Source: Cryptosporangium minutisporangium (GTDB lineage Bacteria > Actinomycetota > Actinomycetes > Mycobacteriales > Cryptosporangiaceae). From it: DNA of 46,991 bases. The position numbers and the translations under genes were made by a program. Under the pieces are notes generated by a model. That model saw only the letters and a program-made list of their open reading frames with translations. It searched no databases and was not told where the DNA came from. Below are positions 33,688 through 40,849 of this stretch, in pieces. The stretch lies in assembly GCF_039536245.1 (NCBI RefSeq), contig NZ_BAAAYN010000046.1, positions 1-46,991 on the forward strand. Reading direction: 5' to 3'. How positions within the stretch are numbered: the stretch's first letter is position 1; the number at the start of each line of letters is the position of its first letter.

Positions 33688-34172
33688 TCGTTCCGCCCTC
33701 TGCTGTCACCCGGTTGGCACCGCCGGTCGCGCTCTCTCCCCGGTACATCGGCATCGATCGGATCGAGTCAAGGAGGCGAATCTGTTCGCGCACGATACGG
33801 CAGGCAATTCAGCAATCTAGGAGTACCCCGCTACCCCCTCGATAATCACCGTTCGCGGACCCGATGACCAGGGGTTTCCCGGGCCGCTTCGACAGCAGTG
33901 GATGGCGAGGTGCCGGCGTGCACTAAACGGCCTCGACGGGCCGTGGTAATAGCGCAGAAATCGACGCGAGAAACGGTGGACGCAATTCGTGGTGCGGACT
34001 TCCGGCAAAGTATCCGGAAACGGTGATTAACTATCGAGTAGGCGCTCGCACAGCGCCGCTCCCGGCGTGTCGCGTCTGTTGTCCTCCGCGAGTCGGGGGA
34101 GGTCGATACCGGCAAAACAGATGATAGGCACGGGCCGCCGCGAAATGGTCCATCTCGCTAGGCTCCGTTCTG
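33688..34172. other. Intergenic region upstream of LCP and acyltransferase genes
   Basis: These 485 bases are visibly less GC-rich than the coding DNA and contain no credible gene. They hold the start regions of two divergent genes. TAATCACCGTT (33843-33853) recurs as its reverse complement at 34019-34029, and a small hairpin GGCCTCGACGGGCC is present around 33930. A TAGGCT box (34159-34164) lies 8 bases before the acyltransferase ATG, suggesting a leaderless start. Confidence 0.5.
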
Positions 34173-36251
34173 ATGCACACGCAGCAAAACGTCACTCCAG
34201 TCAGCAATGATCACGAATTGGAGCCCGGATTTCGGCCGCAGAACACCGGACATTCACGTCCGACGCCCGAATCCTCTAACGACGGAACTGCTGCGAGTGT
34301 GAAGTCGCTCACGCCGGAGTTCACGTACCGGCCGGGGCTGGACGGTATCCGCGCATTGGCCGTCACGGCGGTGCTGGCCTATCACCTCGGTGCCGGCTGG
34401 CTGCCCGGCGGATTCCTCGGCGTCGACGTCTTCTTCGTCCTCTCCGGGTTCCTCATCACGACGCTGCTGGTCACTCGCGCCGGGCCGGGCGGACGGGTCG
34501 ACCTGGAGGACTTCCTGGCCCGCCGGGCGCGCCGACTGCTGCCCGCGGCGTTGCTGATGGTCGCGGTCGTTGCGGTCGTCGCCGCGTTCACGCTGCCGAC
34601 CCACCGGCTCGGCGCATTCCGCCTGGACGCGCTGTGGACCGTCCTGCAGGGTGCGAACTGGCGGTTCGTCGCGTCCGGCCAGTCCTACGTCGACGAGTTC
34701 GCGCCTCCGTCGCCGCTGCGGCACGCCTGGTCGCTCGCGGTCGAGGAGCAGTTCTACCTGGCCTGGCCGCTTATCGTCGCGCTGGCGCTGCGGCTGCGTC
34801 GAGGGCGCTTCTGGCTGGTGCTACTCGCCGGCGTCCTGGCCCTGGCGTCCGCGGCGTGGATGCGCCATCTCTACGCCGCGCCGGACCCGTCCCGCTCGTA
34901 CTACGGCACCGACACCCGGGCGCACGCGCTGCTGACCGGCGCGGTCCTCGCGCTGCTTCTCCTCGGCCCGGGCCGGGAGCGGTGGGCGCGGTGGCTCGGA
35001 CGGCTCGCGGTGCCGGCTCTGCTCGGGCTGCTCGTCGCGGCCGCGCTGGTCGGCGACGACTGGCACGGGTACTACCGGGGCGTCGGGTTCGTGGTGGCGC
35101 TGGTGGCCGCCGGGTTGGTGGGTGCGGTGGCGGTCGCCCCGGACGGGCCGGTGGGCCGCTTGTTCGCGCTCGGGCCGCTGCCGTGGATAGGGCGGCTGTC
35201 GTACGCGCTCTACCTCTGGCACTGGCCGGTCTACTGGTGGCTGGACGAGGTAGCGGTGACCACGTCCGGGACGCCTCTCGACGTGCCGGTCGTCGCCGTC
35301 GGCGCCAAGCTGGCGCTCACGTCGGCGCTCGCGCTGGCGTCGTACCGTCTGGTCGAGAAGCCACTGCAGGGCCGATGGGCCAGGCGGCGGCGCGCTCCGT
35401 TGACCGCGCGCGCACTCCTGCCGGCACCGGTGGCCGTCGTGGCCGTGCTCGGCGTCGTCGGCGTCACGACGCTGCGGGCGACCCCACCCCTGGTCGCCGA
35501 GCCCGCGACGCCGGGGTCCGAACCGCGGGTGCTGGCCGCCGCACCCTCACCGCGGGCCGTCCGCCTCGCGACCGCAGGCGATTCCGTTGCGAAGAGCCTC
35601 GCGCCCGGGCTGCATCGGCTCGCGACCACCCGCGGCTGGGGGTACGTCGACAGTGCGGTCAGCTCCTGCTCGGTCGCCGCGCTGCTGATGGTGGAGTCCG
35701 ACGGCGCGCCGTACGCGGCCGGCCGCCGCTGCCCGGACGTCGTCCCGGCGATGCAGCGTGCCCTGGTCAGCGACTTCGACCCGACGCTGATCCTGGTGCA
35801 CTCCCGGTGGGAGACCCACCCGGTCCGGCGCGCCGACGGAGCGGTCGTCGAGCCGGGTACCGCAGCGCACGTCGCACACGTGCGTCGCCAGCTGACGATC
35901 GCGCTGCGGCGGCTGACGGCCGGCCGCGCCCACGTCGTCCTGATCGAGCCGATCCCATTGGCGGAGTCGCTCTGCCGGCGGCTCGGGCACTCGTCGGCGA
36001 CCTGTCGGACGCAGACCCGGGACCCGCAGGCCGCCCGGTACAACGCACTTCGCCGATCGACCGCCGCGGCGTTCCCCGGCCGGGTCACGGTGATCGGGGT
36101 GACCGACCTGCTCTGCCCCGGCGGCGAGTGCGCGGACGAGGTGGGGTCGCGCCGTCCCCGGCCGGACGGGCTGCACTTCTCGCCGGAGGGCGCCGCGTGG
36201 CTCGCGCCGCAGATCCTGCGCCGGGCCGTCGACGCGGGCGCACTCGGCTGA
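34173..36251 (+). CDS. OafA/YrhL-type acyltransferase with C-terminal SGNH domain
   Basis: The protein has 692 residues. After a disordered head of 50 residues comes an acyltransferase-3 domain of about ten membrane spans (about 53-395). It holds Y-R-P-G-L-D-G-I-R-A-L-A-V, the V-F-F-V-L-S-G-F-L-I hallmark, and the R-R-A-R-R-L-L-P-A stretch. The soluble outer C-terminal part (about 445-690) looks like an SGNH transferase domain (A-T-A-G-D-S-V, and the final D-G-L-H-F-S). Such proteins O-acylate cell-surface sugars or lipids. There is no ribosome binding site before the ATG at 34173, so the start is either leaderless or further in. It is divergent from the LCP gene. Confidence 0.9.
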   Translation: MHTQQNVTPVSNDHELEPGFRPQNTGHSRPTPESSNDGTAASVKSLTPEFTYRPGLDGIRALAVTAVLAYHLGAGWLPGGFLGVDVFFVLSGFLITTLLVTRAGPGGRVDLEDFLARRARRLLPAALLMVAVVAVVAAFTLPTHRLGAFRLDALWTVLQGANWRFVASGQSYVDEFAPPSPLRHAWSLAVEEQFYLAWPLIVALALRLRRGRFWLVLLAGVLALASAAWMRHLYAAPDPSRSYYGTDTRAHALLTGAVLALLLLGPGRERWARWLGRLAVPALLGLLVAAALVGDDWHGYYRGVGFVVALVAAGLVGAVAVAPDGPVGRLFALGPLPWIGRLSYALYLWHWPVYWWLDEVAVTTSGTPLDVPVVAVGAKLALTSALALASYRLVEKPLQGRWARRRRAPLTARALLPAPVAVVAVLGVVGVTTLRATPPLVAEPATPGSEPRVLAAAPSPRAVRLATAGDSVAKSLAPGLHRLATTRGWGYVDSAVSSCSVAALLMVESDGAPYAAGRRCPDVVPAMQRALVSDFDPTLILVHSRWETHPVRRADGAVVEPGTAAHVAHVRRQLTIALRRLTAGRAHVVLIEPIPLAESLCRRLGHSSATCRTQTRDPQAARYNALRRSTAAAFPGRVTVIGVTDLLCPGGECADEVGSRRPRPDGLHFSPEGAAWLAPQILRRAVDAGALG

Positions 36252-36339
36252 TCCGGCCGCCGCGTGCGTCCTCCACCTTCCGACCCGGAGTGTGACCGGC
36301 TTCTCCGCCTCATCACTGGGGGCGTCTCGCCTGCTCTGC

Positions 36340-36495
36340 TACGGTTCGAGGCGCGAGGGGGAGTAGCTCCCAATGTCGCGGTCGACATACTGATGCTGGC
36401 GGGTTCGACCCGCAGGCCTCCGGCCGCGCGGCCTTCACGGGCGAGCGAGACCTTCGACTCAGGCGTATTGACGCCGGGTCGAGGTCGTGCGCGCA
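36340..36495 (+). promoter_or_regulatory. yybP-ykoY (manganese) riboswitch
   Basis: The leader contains the conserved GGGGGAGTAGC and, about 80 bases on, GCGAGACCTTCGACTCAGG, the two halves of the Mn2+-binding loops of yybP-ykoY RNAs. GGCGTATTGACGCC forms the stem that follows. The RNA lies about 30 to 190 bases before a GDT1-family gene, its usual client. Binding of Mn2+ is expected to increase expression of the transporter. Confidence 0.88.
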
Positions 36496-36526
36496 CCTGA
36501 TCCGGCTTAGGACCGGAAGGTGTTTC

Positions 36527-37114
36527 GTGGCTGGTTTTTTCACGGCGCTGGCCGTCAGCTTCGGCGTGATCTTCGTTGCCGAGTTGGGCGACAAGTCGCA
36601 GCTGATGGCGCTGACGTTCGCGACCCGCTTCCGGGCGCTCCCGGTACTCATCGGCATCACGATCGCCACCGCGATCGTGCACGCCGTCTCGGTCGCGGTG
36701 GGGTACGGGCTCGGCTCGGCGCTGCCGACCGGCTGGATCGCGTTGATCGCCGCGCTGGCATTCCTCGCGTTCGGGCTGTGGACGCTGCGCGGGGACACGC
36801 TCACCGAGGAGGAGCGCACCAAGGCGGAGAAGACGACCAAGTCCGCCGTGGTCGCGGCGTCGGTCGCGTTCTTCCTGGCCGAACTCGGCGACAAGACGAT
36901 GCTCGCCACGATCACGCTGGCCACCCAGTACGGCTGGTTCGGCACCTGGCTCGGCTCGACGATCGGCATGGTCGCCGCCGACGCGCTGGCGATCGTCGTC
37001 GGTCGTCAGCTCGGCAAGCACCTGCCGGAGAAGGCCATCAAGTACGGTGCCGCCGCGCTGTTCTTCCTGTTCGGTGCCTGGCTGCTGGTGGAGGCGATCG
37101 TCGAGCTGACGTGA
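36527..37114 (+). CDS. GDT1/TMEM165-family (UPF0016) manganese transporter
   Basis: The protein has 195 residues and six membrane spans in two halves, each with the family motif E-L-G-D-K-S/T (about residues 19-24 and 118-123). The GTG at 36527 follows GGAAGG by 6 bases. Bacterial members export Mn2+; eukaryotic GDT1/TMEM165 moves Ca2+ or Mn2+ into the Golgi. The yybP-ykoY riboswitch just upstream supports Mn2+ export under excess. Its TGA directly abuts the end of the convergent peptide deformylase gene. Confidence 0.92.
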   Translation: MAGFFTALAVSFGVIFVAELGDKSQLMALTFATRFRALPVLIGITIATAIVHAVSVAVGYGLGSALPTGWIALIAALAFLAFGLWTLRGDTLTEEERTKAEKTTKSAVVAASVAFFLAELGDKTMLATITLATQYGWFGTWLGSTIGMVAADALAIVVGRQLGKHLPEKAIKYGAAALFFLFGAWLLVEAIVELT

Positions 37115-37699
37115 TCATCCGGTGCGCGACGGCTCCAGGGACGGCGTGCCGTTCCAGGACGCCGACCGGATGTCCTTGAGCGCCTGCTTGCGGACCTTGC
37201 CGCCGAGCCGCTCGACGTAGAGGACGCCGTCCAGGTGGTCCACCTCGTGCTGGAAGCACCGCGCGAGGTATCCCTCACCGACGACGTCGACCGCGTTGCC
37301 GTCCACGTCGACCCCGGTGACGCGGACTCGCGACGCCCGGGGCGTCGGGAAGCGCAGACCGGGGATCGACAGGCATCCCTCGTTCTCCTCCTCCAGCCCG
37401 GCGGAGAGCCGCTCCAGCACCGGGTTCACCACGTGTCCGCGCCGTCCCGGCCCGCAGTCGTAGGTGAACAAGCGCAGACCGACGCCGACCTGCGGTCCCG
37501 CCAGCCCGGCACCCGGGGCGGCCTTCATCGACGCCGTCATCTGCTCGACCAGTTCGGCGAGCGCGTCGTCGAACACCTCGACCGGCGCGGCCGGCCGGTG
37601 CAGAACCGGTTGCCCGGTGACGACGATCGGCAGCAGGCCGTCCGCCCCTCGGGGTGGCAGGATCACCGATCCGCTGCCGGTCTGGGTCGAGCTCTCCAT
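37115..37699 (-). CDS. def: Peptide deformylase
   Basis: The enzyme removes the formyl group from the initiator methionine of new proteins. The protein has 194 residues. All three motifs are present: G-A-G-L-A-G-P-Q-V-G-V (63-73), E-G-C-L-S (107-111) with the metal cysteine, and H-E-V-D-H (151-155), so it should be active. The ATG at 37699 overlaps the stop of the upstream regulator by one base (TGATG), so the two are coupled. A chromosomal def is more usually near fmt; a second, regulator-linked copy is what this looks like. Confidence 0.93.
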   Translation of the reverse strand: MESSTQTGSGSVILPPRGADGLLPIVVTGQPVLHRPAAPVEVFDDALAELVEQMTASMKAAPGAGLAGPQVGVGLRLFTYDCGPGRRGHVVNPVLERLSAGLEEENEGCLSIPGLRFPTPRASRVRVTGVDVDGNAVDVVGEGYLARCFQHEVDHLDGVLYVERLGGKVRKQALKDIRSASWNGTPSLEPSRTG

Positions 37700-38292
37700 C
37701 AGCGGTCCTCTCGCTCCGTCAACGGGTCTCTCGGAGATGGGTCGGCGGTGTCGCCGGCATCGGACGGTGGGAGCAGGGGGAACACCCGGGAGACCAGCGC
37801 GACCGGACGCGCGTCCGGCGGCCGGTCGTCCGCCCGCTCCCGATCGGCGAACCGGGCCGCCACCGCCCGGACGGCCGCCGCCACCGCGGTCATCTCCTCC
37901 GGCGTCAGCCAGAGCACGTGGCTCGTGGCCTCGTCCGCGCGCCACCGCGGGTCGACTTGATCCCGCCCGGCGAGCCAGCGGCGGTACCCCTCGTCCTCCA
38001 GTTCCCGGAGCAGCGGATCCCACTCACCGTCGGCGGCCGGGCGGGCGGTCGGCTCGCGGCGCAACCGCCACGGGCGACGTCGTCCGGGTCCGCTGCCGGG
38101 CGGAACTGGCGCTTCCTCCACCAGGCCTGCTCTGGCGAGCTGCCGCAGGTGGAAGGAGCAGGACCCGGAGCTCTCGCCGAGCTGCCGGGCGGCCTGATTC
38201 GCGGTCACCGACCCGTCGGCCAGGAGCTCCAGGAGCGCCGTCCGCACCGGATGAGCCGTGAGCTGCGTCGGGGAGGCGGCGTCCGAGGACAT
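37699..38292 (-). CDS. ArsR-like winged-helix regulator
   Basis: The ATG at 38292 gives 197 residues. Residues 10-60 form a winged-helix domain (L-T-A-H-P-V-R-T-A-L-L-E-L-L, then N-Q-A-A-R-Q-L-G-E-S-S-G-S-C-S-F-H-L-R-Q-L). The rest, to about 160, is a helical domain of the kind seen in ArsR/HTH_20 proteins without metal-binding cysteine pairs. Two palindromes with TTTGCAAA cores lie immediately before the start codon and are likely its operators. Peptide deformylase follows directly, so this gene may control def expression. The start codon has no ribosome binding site and is preceded by a -10 box, suggesting a leaderless message. Confidence 0.88.
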   Translation of the reverse strand: MSSDAASPTQLTAHPVRTALLELLADGSVTANQAARQLGESSGSCSFHLRQLARAGLVEEAPVPPGSGPGRRRPWRLRREPTARPAADGEWDPLLRELEDEGYRRWLAGRDQVDPRWRADEATSHVLWLTPEEMTAVAAAVRAVAARFADRERADDRPPDARPVALVSRVFPLLPPSDAGDTADPSPRDPLTEREDR

Positions 38293-38321
38293 GCTTTGCA
38301 AAGTAGCACTTTTGCAAAGTG
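38293..38321 (-). promoter_or_regulatory. Twin TTTGCAAA palindromes with a leaderless -10 box
   Basis: Site 1 is CTTTGCAAAG (38294-38303), one base from the start codon. Site 2 is CACTTTtgcAAAGTG (38307-38321). On the minus strand TACTTT (38305-38300), a TAnnnT -10 box, ends 7 bases before the ATG. Binding of the ArsR-like regulator to both sites would cover the -10 box. Confidence 0.72.
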
Positions 38322-38342
38322 TCGGGCCCGCGGCGCGCTGCT

Positions 38343-38514
38343 TGGTTGTCGCCCTTCCCGGGTGTCGCCGAGATGGTTGTCGTCGATTCCGTGCCATGGT
38401 CCGGAATCCACGACAACCACTGCGGACGCAGCCCTGAGAGCGCGACAACCACTCGCCGCCCGTACGGAGAGCGCGACAACCATCCGCTGCTCCGCACGGA
38501 ATGCGCGCCAACCA
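38343..38514. repeat. Repeat family B: TGGTTGTCG/CGACAACCA units at 31-32-base steps with a central cruciform
   Basis: Six units: TGGTTGTCG at 38343 and 38374, then the reverse complement CGACAACCA at 38411, 38443 and 38474, and a degenerate CGCCAACCA at 38506. Steps on each side are 31, 32, 31 and 32 bases. The two innermost units frame a hairpin at 38374-38419: a 9-base stem, 2-base mismatch, a 7-base stem (GATTCCG/CGGAATC) and a loop containing CCATGG. It has no CRISPR-sized repeats or spacers. Confidence 0.8.
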
Positions 38515-38564
38515 TCAGCGGCGCCACGCTGACGACTAGTTCTGCCGCGCAGTCGGCCACCCCC

Positions 38565-38714
38565 ATTGCCGTTAGCGTCGATCCAGCAGAAGCCCGCCGG
38601 GTCGACGTCCTGCGTCCAGAGGGTCGGCGTCTCCCGGTACACCCGATCGAGGTCGCCGATGAGCTTCTGAACACCCGCGTGGTCGGGTTTGTCCAGCACC
38701 CACCAGTCCAGCGA
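38565..38714 (-). pseudogene. Relic of glgB (1,4-alpha-glucan branching enzyme)
   Basis: A 50-codon open stretch reads S-L-D-W-W-V-L-D-K-P-D-H-A-G-V-Q, then D-L-D-R-V-Y-R-E-T-P-T-L-W, then D-P-A-G-F-C-W-I-D-A-N. This matches the conserved segment of GlgB (L-D-P-x-H-x-G-V-Q, D-L-N-R-x-Y, P-A-G-F-x-W-I-D-A-N). The rest of the 700-residue enzyme is missing. It lies between repeat family B and the TetR gene, and no start or ribosome binding site is present. It is a leftover of a deletion or rearrangement. Confidence 0.8.
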
Positions 38715-38734
38715 CCGAGGAGGGGGATGGCGGC

Positions 38735-39343
38735 TCAGCCGCCGTCGGCGGTGGGTGCGCCCACGAGGACCCGCACGATCGCCAGCGCGGTCTCCACCTC
38801 CGGGGCGCCCCGGCCGAGCAGGTGCGCGTACATGTGGAAGTCGCACACCCGAACGATCGCGACCGCGAGCGCCGTGATCGGGAGCGGCAGGGTCAGCCGC
38901 CCGGCCGCCCGTTCCTGCTCCAGCAGTTCCTCGACGAGCGCGGCCGCGCGATCCTCGATCGCACCCGGCATCGTCGCCAACCGGATGAACACCATCGGTT
39001 CGCGCTGGGTGAGGGCCTTGAGTCCGGGTGCGGCCAGTACCGCGCGCATGAACCGCGCCAGCACGTCGACGACGTACTCCGGACCGCCCGCGCCGGGGCC
39101 CTGGCCGTTCTGGGCCGATCGCTCCGCAGAGCGGAACGTCCGCTCGGTCGCCTCGGCCAGCACGACCGCGAGCAGCTCTTCCCGGTTGCCGACCCAGCGG
39201 TAGAGCGTGGCCCGCCCGATGCCCAGTTGGTGTGCGAGCGCCGACATGTCGACCGGCTCGCCGTCGAGATACGCACGGGTGGCCAGCGCGACGACGTCGG
39301 CGGGGCCTCGGGCAGGGAGCACCGGCGCGGATCGCTCGGCCAC
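38735..39343 (-). CDS. TetR-family regulator
   Basis: The GTG at 39343 follows GGGGAG by about 6 bases; the product has 202 residues. The helix-turn-helix is near residues 32-52 (M-S-A-L-A-H-Q-L-G-I-G-R-A-T-L-Y-R-W-V-G). The C-terminal helical part carries no metal or known ligand motif. It is oriented away from the AA10-like gene, which lies 100 bases upstream on the same strand. No clear operator was seen. The target is unknown. Confidence 0.88.
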   Translation of the reverse strand: MAERSAPVLPARGPADVVALATRAYLDGEPVDMSALAHQLGIGRATLYRWVGNREELLAVVLAEATERTFRSAERSAQNGQGPGAGGPEYVVDVLARFMRAVLAAPGLKALTQREPMVFIRLATMPGAIEDRAAALVEELLEQERAAGRLTLPLPITALAVAIVRVCDFHMYAHLLGRGAPEVETALAIVRVLVGAPTADGG

Positions 39344-39445
39344 TCGTAACTCCCCGGTCGCTCGGCTCGGCGCTGCCCGGCCATCTTAGTGGGCCAACTC
39401 ACTCTGCGGATCGGGCATCCGGATGGATCCAGGCCGTCCGGGCTG

Positions 39446-40630
39446 TTAGGCGACCTCCCACAGGGCCGGGGCGGACTCCGGTTCCCAGCCCGGGACGGAG
39501 CGGTGCGGCTGCAGGCAGCGGTAGGTGACGCCGTCGAACTCCACGAGATCGTCGACGTCGTAGGCGATGCCGGACTCCCACGCGGGCGTGGGTTCGTCGG
39601 TATTCGGATCGCCGCCGTTCGGCGCCGCGTCGCTCGGCCGCGCGCTGCTCGGGCTCACCGTGGCGCCGGTCGGTCGCACGGCCGGTGCCGCCGGTGCGGC
39701 CGGTGTCGCCGCGTCGTCGTCGCCGGGAATCCTGTTCTCCCCGGCGCGGCCGAAACGGACGTCCGAGCAGGCGTACAGCGCCGCGTCGGTGTCCTCGCGC
39801 TCCCAGATCGTGTAGACGACGTGCGTCCCGGAGCGCTTCGGGAGGCGGACGCGAACCCGGTAGGCGTTGTCCGTACCGGGTTTCCCTGTCACCTGGCCGA
39901 TCGGCTTCGGCTCCAGGTCCTCCCAGGTCAGCGGCTGCTTGGGGTCGTAGCCAGCGCGGGTGAGAAAGAACCGGAGCCGACCGGAGTGCCGGTCGTCGAG
40001 GCGGTACTCGAACGTCGTGGTGCCCTCGCTGGGCACCACGGTCGTCGGCCAGTCGTCGCGGGCGAGGTCGAGACCGCGGTACCGCTCCCGGCCCGCGCTG
40101 CACAGCCGGGTGTCCGGAATGACTTCCCGGTGCCGCTCGCCGACGTCCGGGATGCTCACATCGGTGCCGTCGCCGAGCGCTTCATCGGTGGCCGTGCGGA
40201 TCGCCGCGGCCGCGCGGCACGCCTGGAACAGGTCCCGGTTCGGGGTGCCCGCCCGGCAGGCGTGCCCCCGGCTCGCGGGGGTGATCGCCGTGCCGGTGGC
40301 CTCCGCGCCCGGCGCCCAGATGAGCAGGAGCGGAACCGCCACGGTCGCCGCGGCCACGATGCCGGCCGCCGCCAGCAGCTGCGGACGGCCGAACCGGAAA
40401 CGGGTTGGCTCCGGTGGTGCGGGGAGCGGCGGCGGAGGGTCGGCGTGATGCCGGCCCGGAACGATCTCGGGCGGCGTCGGCTGTTGCGGGACCGCCGTCA
40501 CCGCACCGGCCGCGCGTCCGAGCAACTTCGTCAGGTCGTTGGTTAACTCCGTCGGCGACTTCGCCGCCCGGCGGTGTGACCCGCGGGCGGACGGCTGGAC
40601 CGAACTCGCCGACCGCGCTCGCCCGTCCAC
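39446..40630 (-). CDS. Membrane-anchored AA10 (LPMO)-like protein with CBM5/12 module, lacking the N-terminal histidine
   Basis: The GTG at 40630 follows AGGAG; 394 residues. Residues 1-84 are a cytoplasmic Pro-rich part and 85-105 a membrane span (L-L-A-A-A-G-I-V). An AA10-type fold follows (about 112-295): G-T-A-I-T-P-A-S-R-G-H-A-C, F-E-Y-R-L-D-D-R-H-S-G-R, F-F-L-T-R-A-G-Y-D-P, L-T-W-E-D-L-E and H-V-V-Y-T-I-W. After a linker, residues 348-394 look like a CBM5/12 chitin-binding module (A-W-E-S, Y-D-V-D-D-L-V, Y-R-C-L-Q-P). Active AA10 enzymes hold copper with the mature N-terminal His and a second His; here the first is Thr (T112, ACC codon) and only H215 remains. It is probably a non-oxidising, chitin-binding surface protein. 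Confidence 0.85.
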   Translation of the reverse strand: MDGRARSASSVQPSARGSHRRAAKSPTELTNDLTKLLGRAAGAVTAVPQQPTPPEIVPGRHHADPPPPLPAPPEPTRFRFGRPQLLAAAGIVAAATVAVPLLLIWAPGAEATGTAITPASRGHACRAGTPNRDLFQACRAAAAIRTATDEALGDGTDVSIPDVGERHREVIPDTRLCSAGRERYRGLDLARDDWPTTVVPSEGTTTFEYRLDDRHSGRLRFFLTRAGYDPKQPLTWEDLEPKPIGQVTGKPGTDNAYRVRVRLPKRSGTHVVYTIWEREDTDAALYACSDVRFGRAGENRIPGDDDAATPAAPAAPAVRPTGATVSPSSARPSDAAPNGGDPNTDEPTPAWESGIAYDVDDLVEFDGVTYRCLQPHRSVPGWEPESAPALWEVA

Positions 40631-40849
40631 TGGACTCCTGTCCTACCCCCACCACGCCCGTCGCGGCTGATGCTAGTGCACCGCAACGTTCGGCCGTCGC
40701 GTGACTGATTACCTGCTCACCGGCGTTATTGCTTCTCTCTTCTGGTCCACGTCTGCGGTCGGCCACCAGTTCACTCCTCGACTCGATGCGTTTGCCCTAC
40801 GGGTGCTGCGGGATAGGTCTGGAGGTAGCTGGACCGAGGGAGTGAGCGC

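Noticed and set aside
31562-33793. 743-codon minus-strand frame across the phosphatase, STAS and LCP region
   Set aside because: It overlaps three recognised proteins in other frames and has Arg-rich shadow composition.
37112-37117. Palindrome TGATCA between convergent genes
   Set aside because: It is simply the abutting stop codons of the GDT1-type and def genes.
38343-38514. CRISPR array
   Set aside because: Conserved units are only about 9 bases, steps 31-32 bases, and units change orientation in the middle; no cas genes are present.
38205-38846. Minus-strand protein of 213 codons covering the glgB-like stretch
   Set aside because: Only 50 codons resemble GlgB; the flanks are translated repeat family B and the end of the TetR gene, so it is a relic and not a gene.
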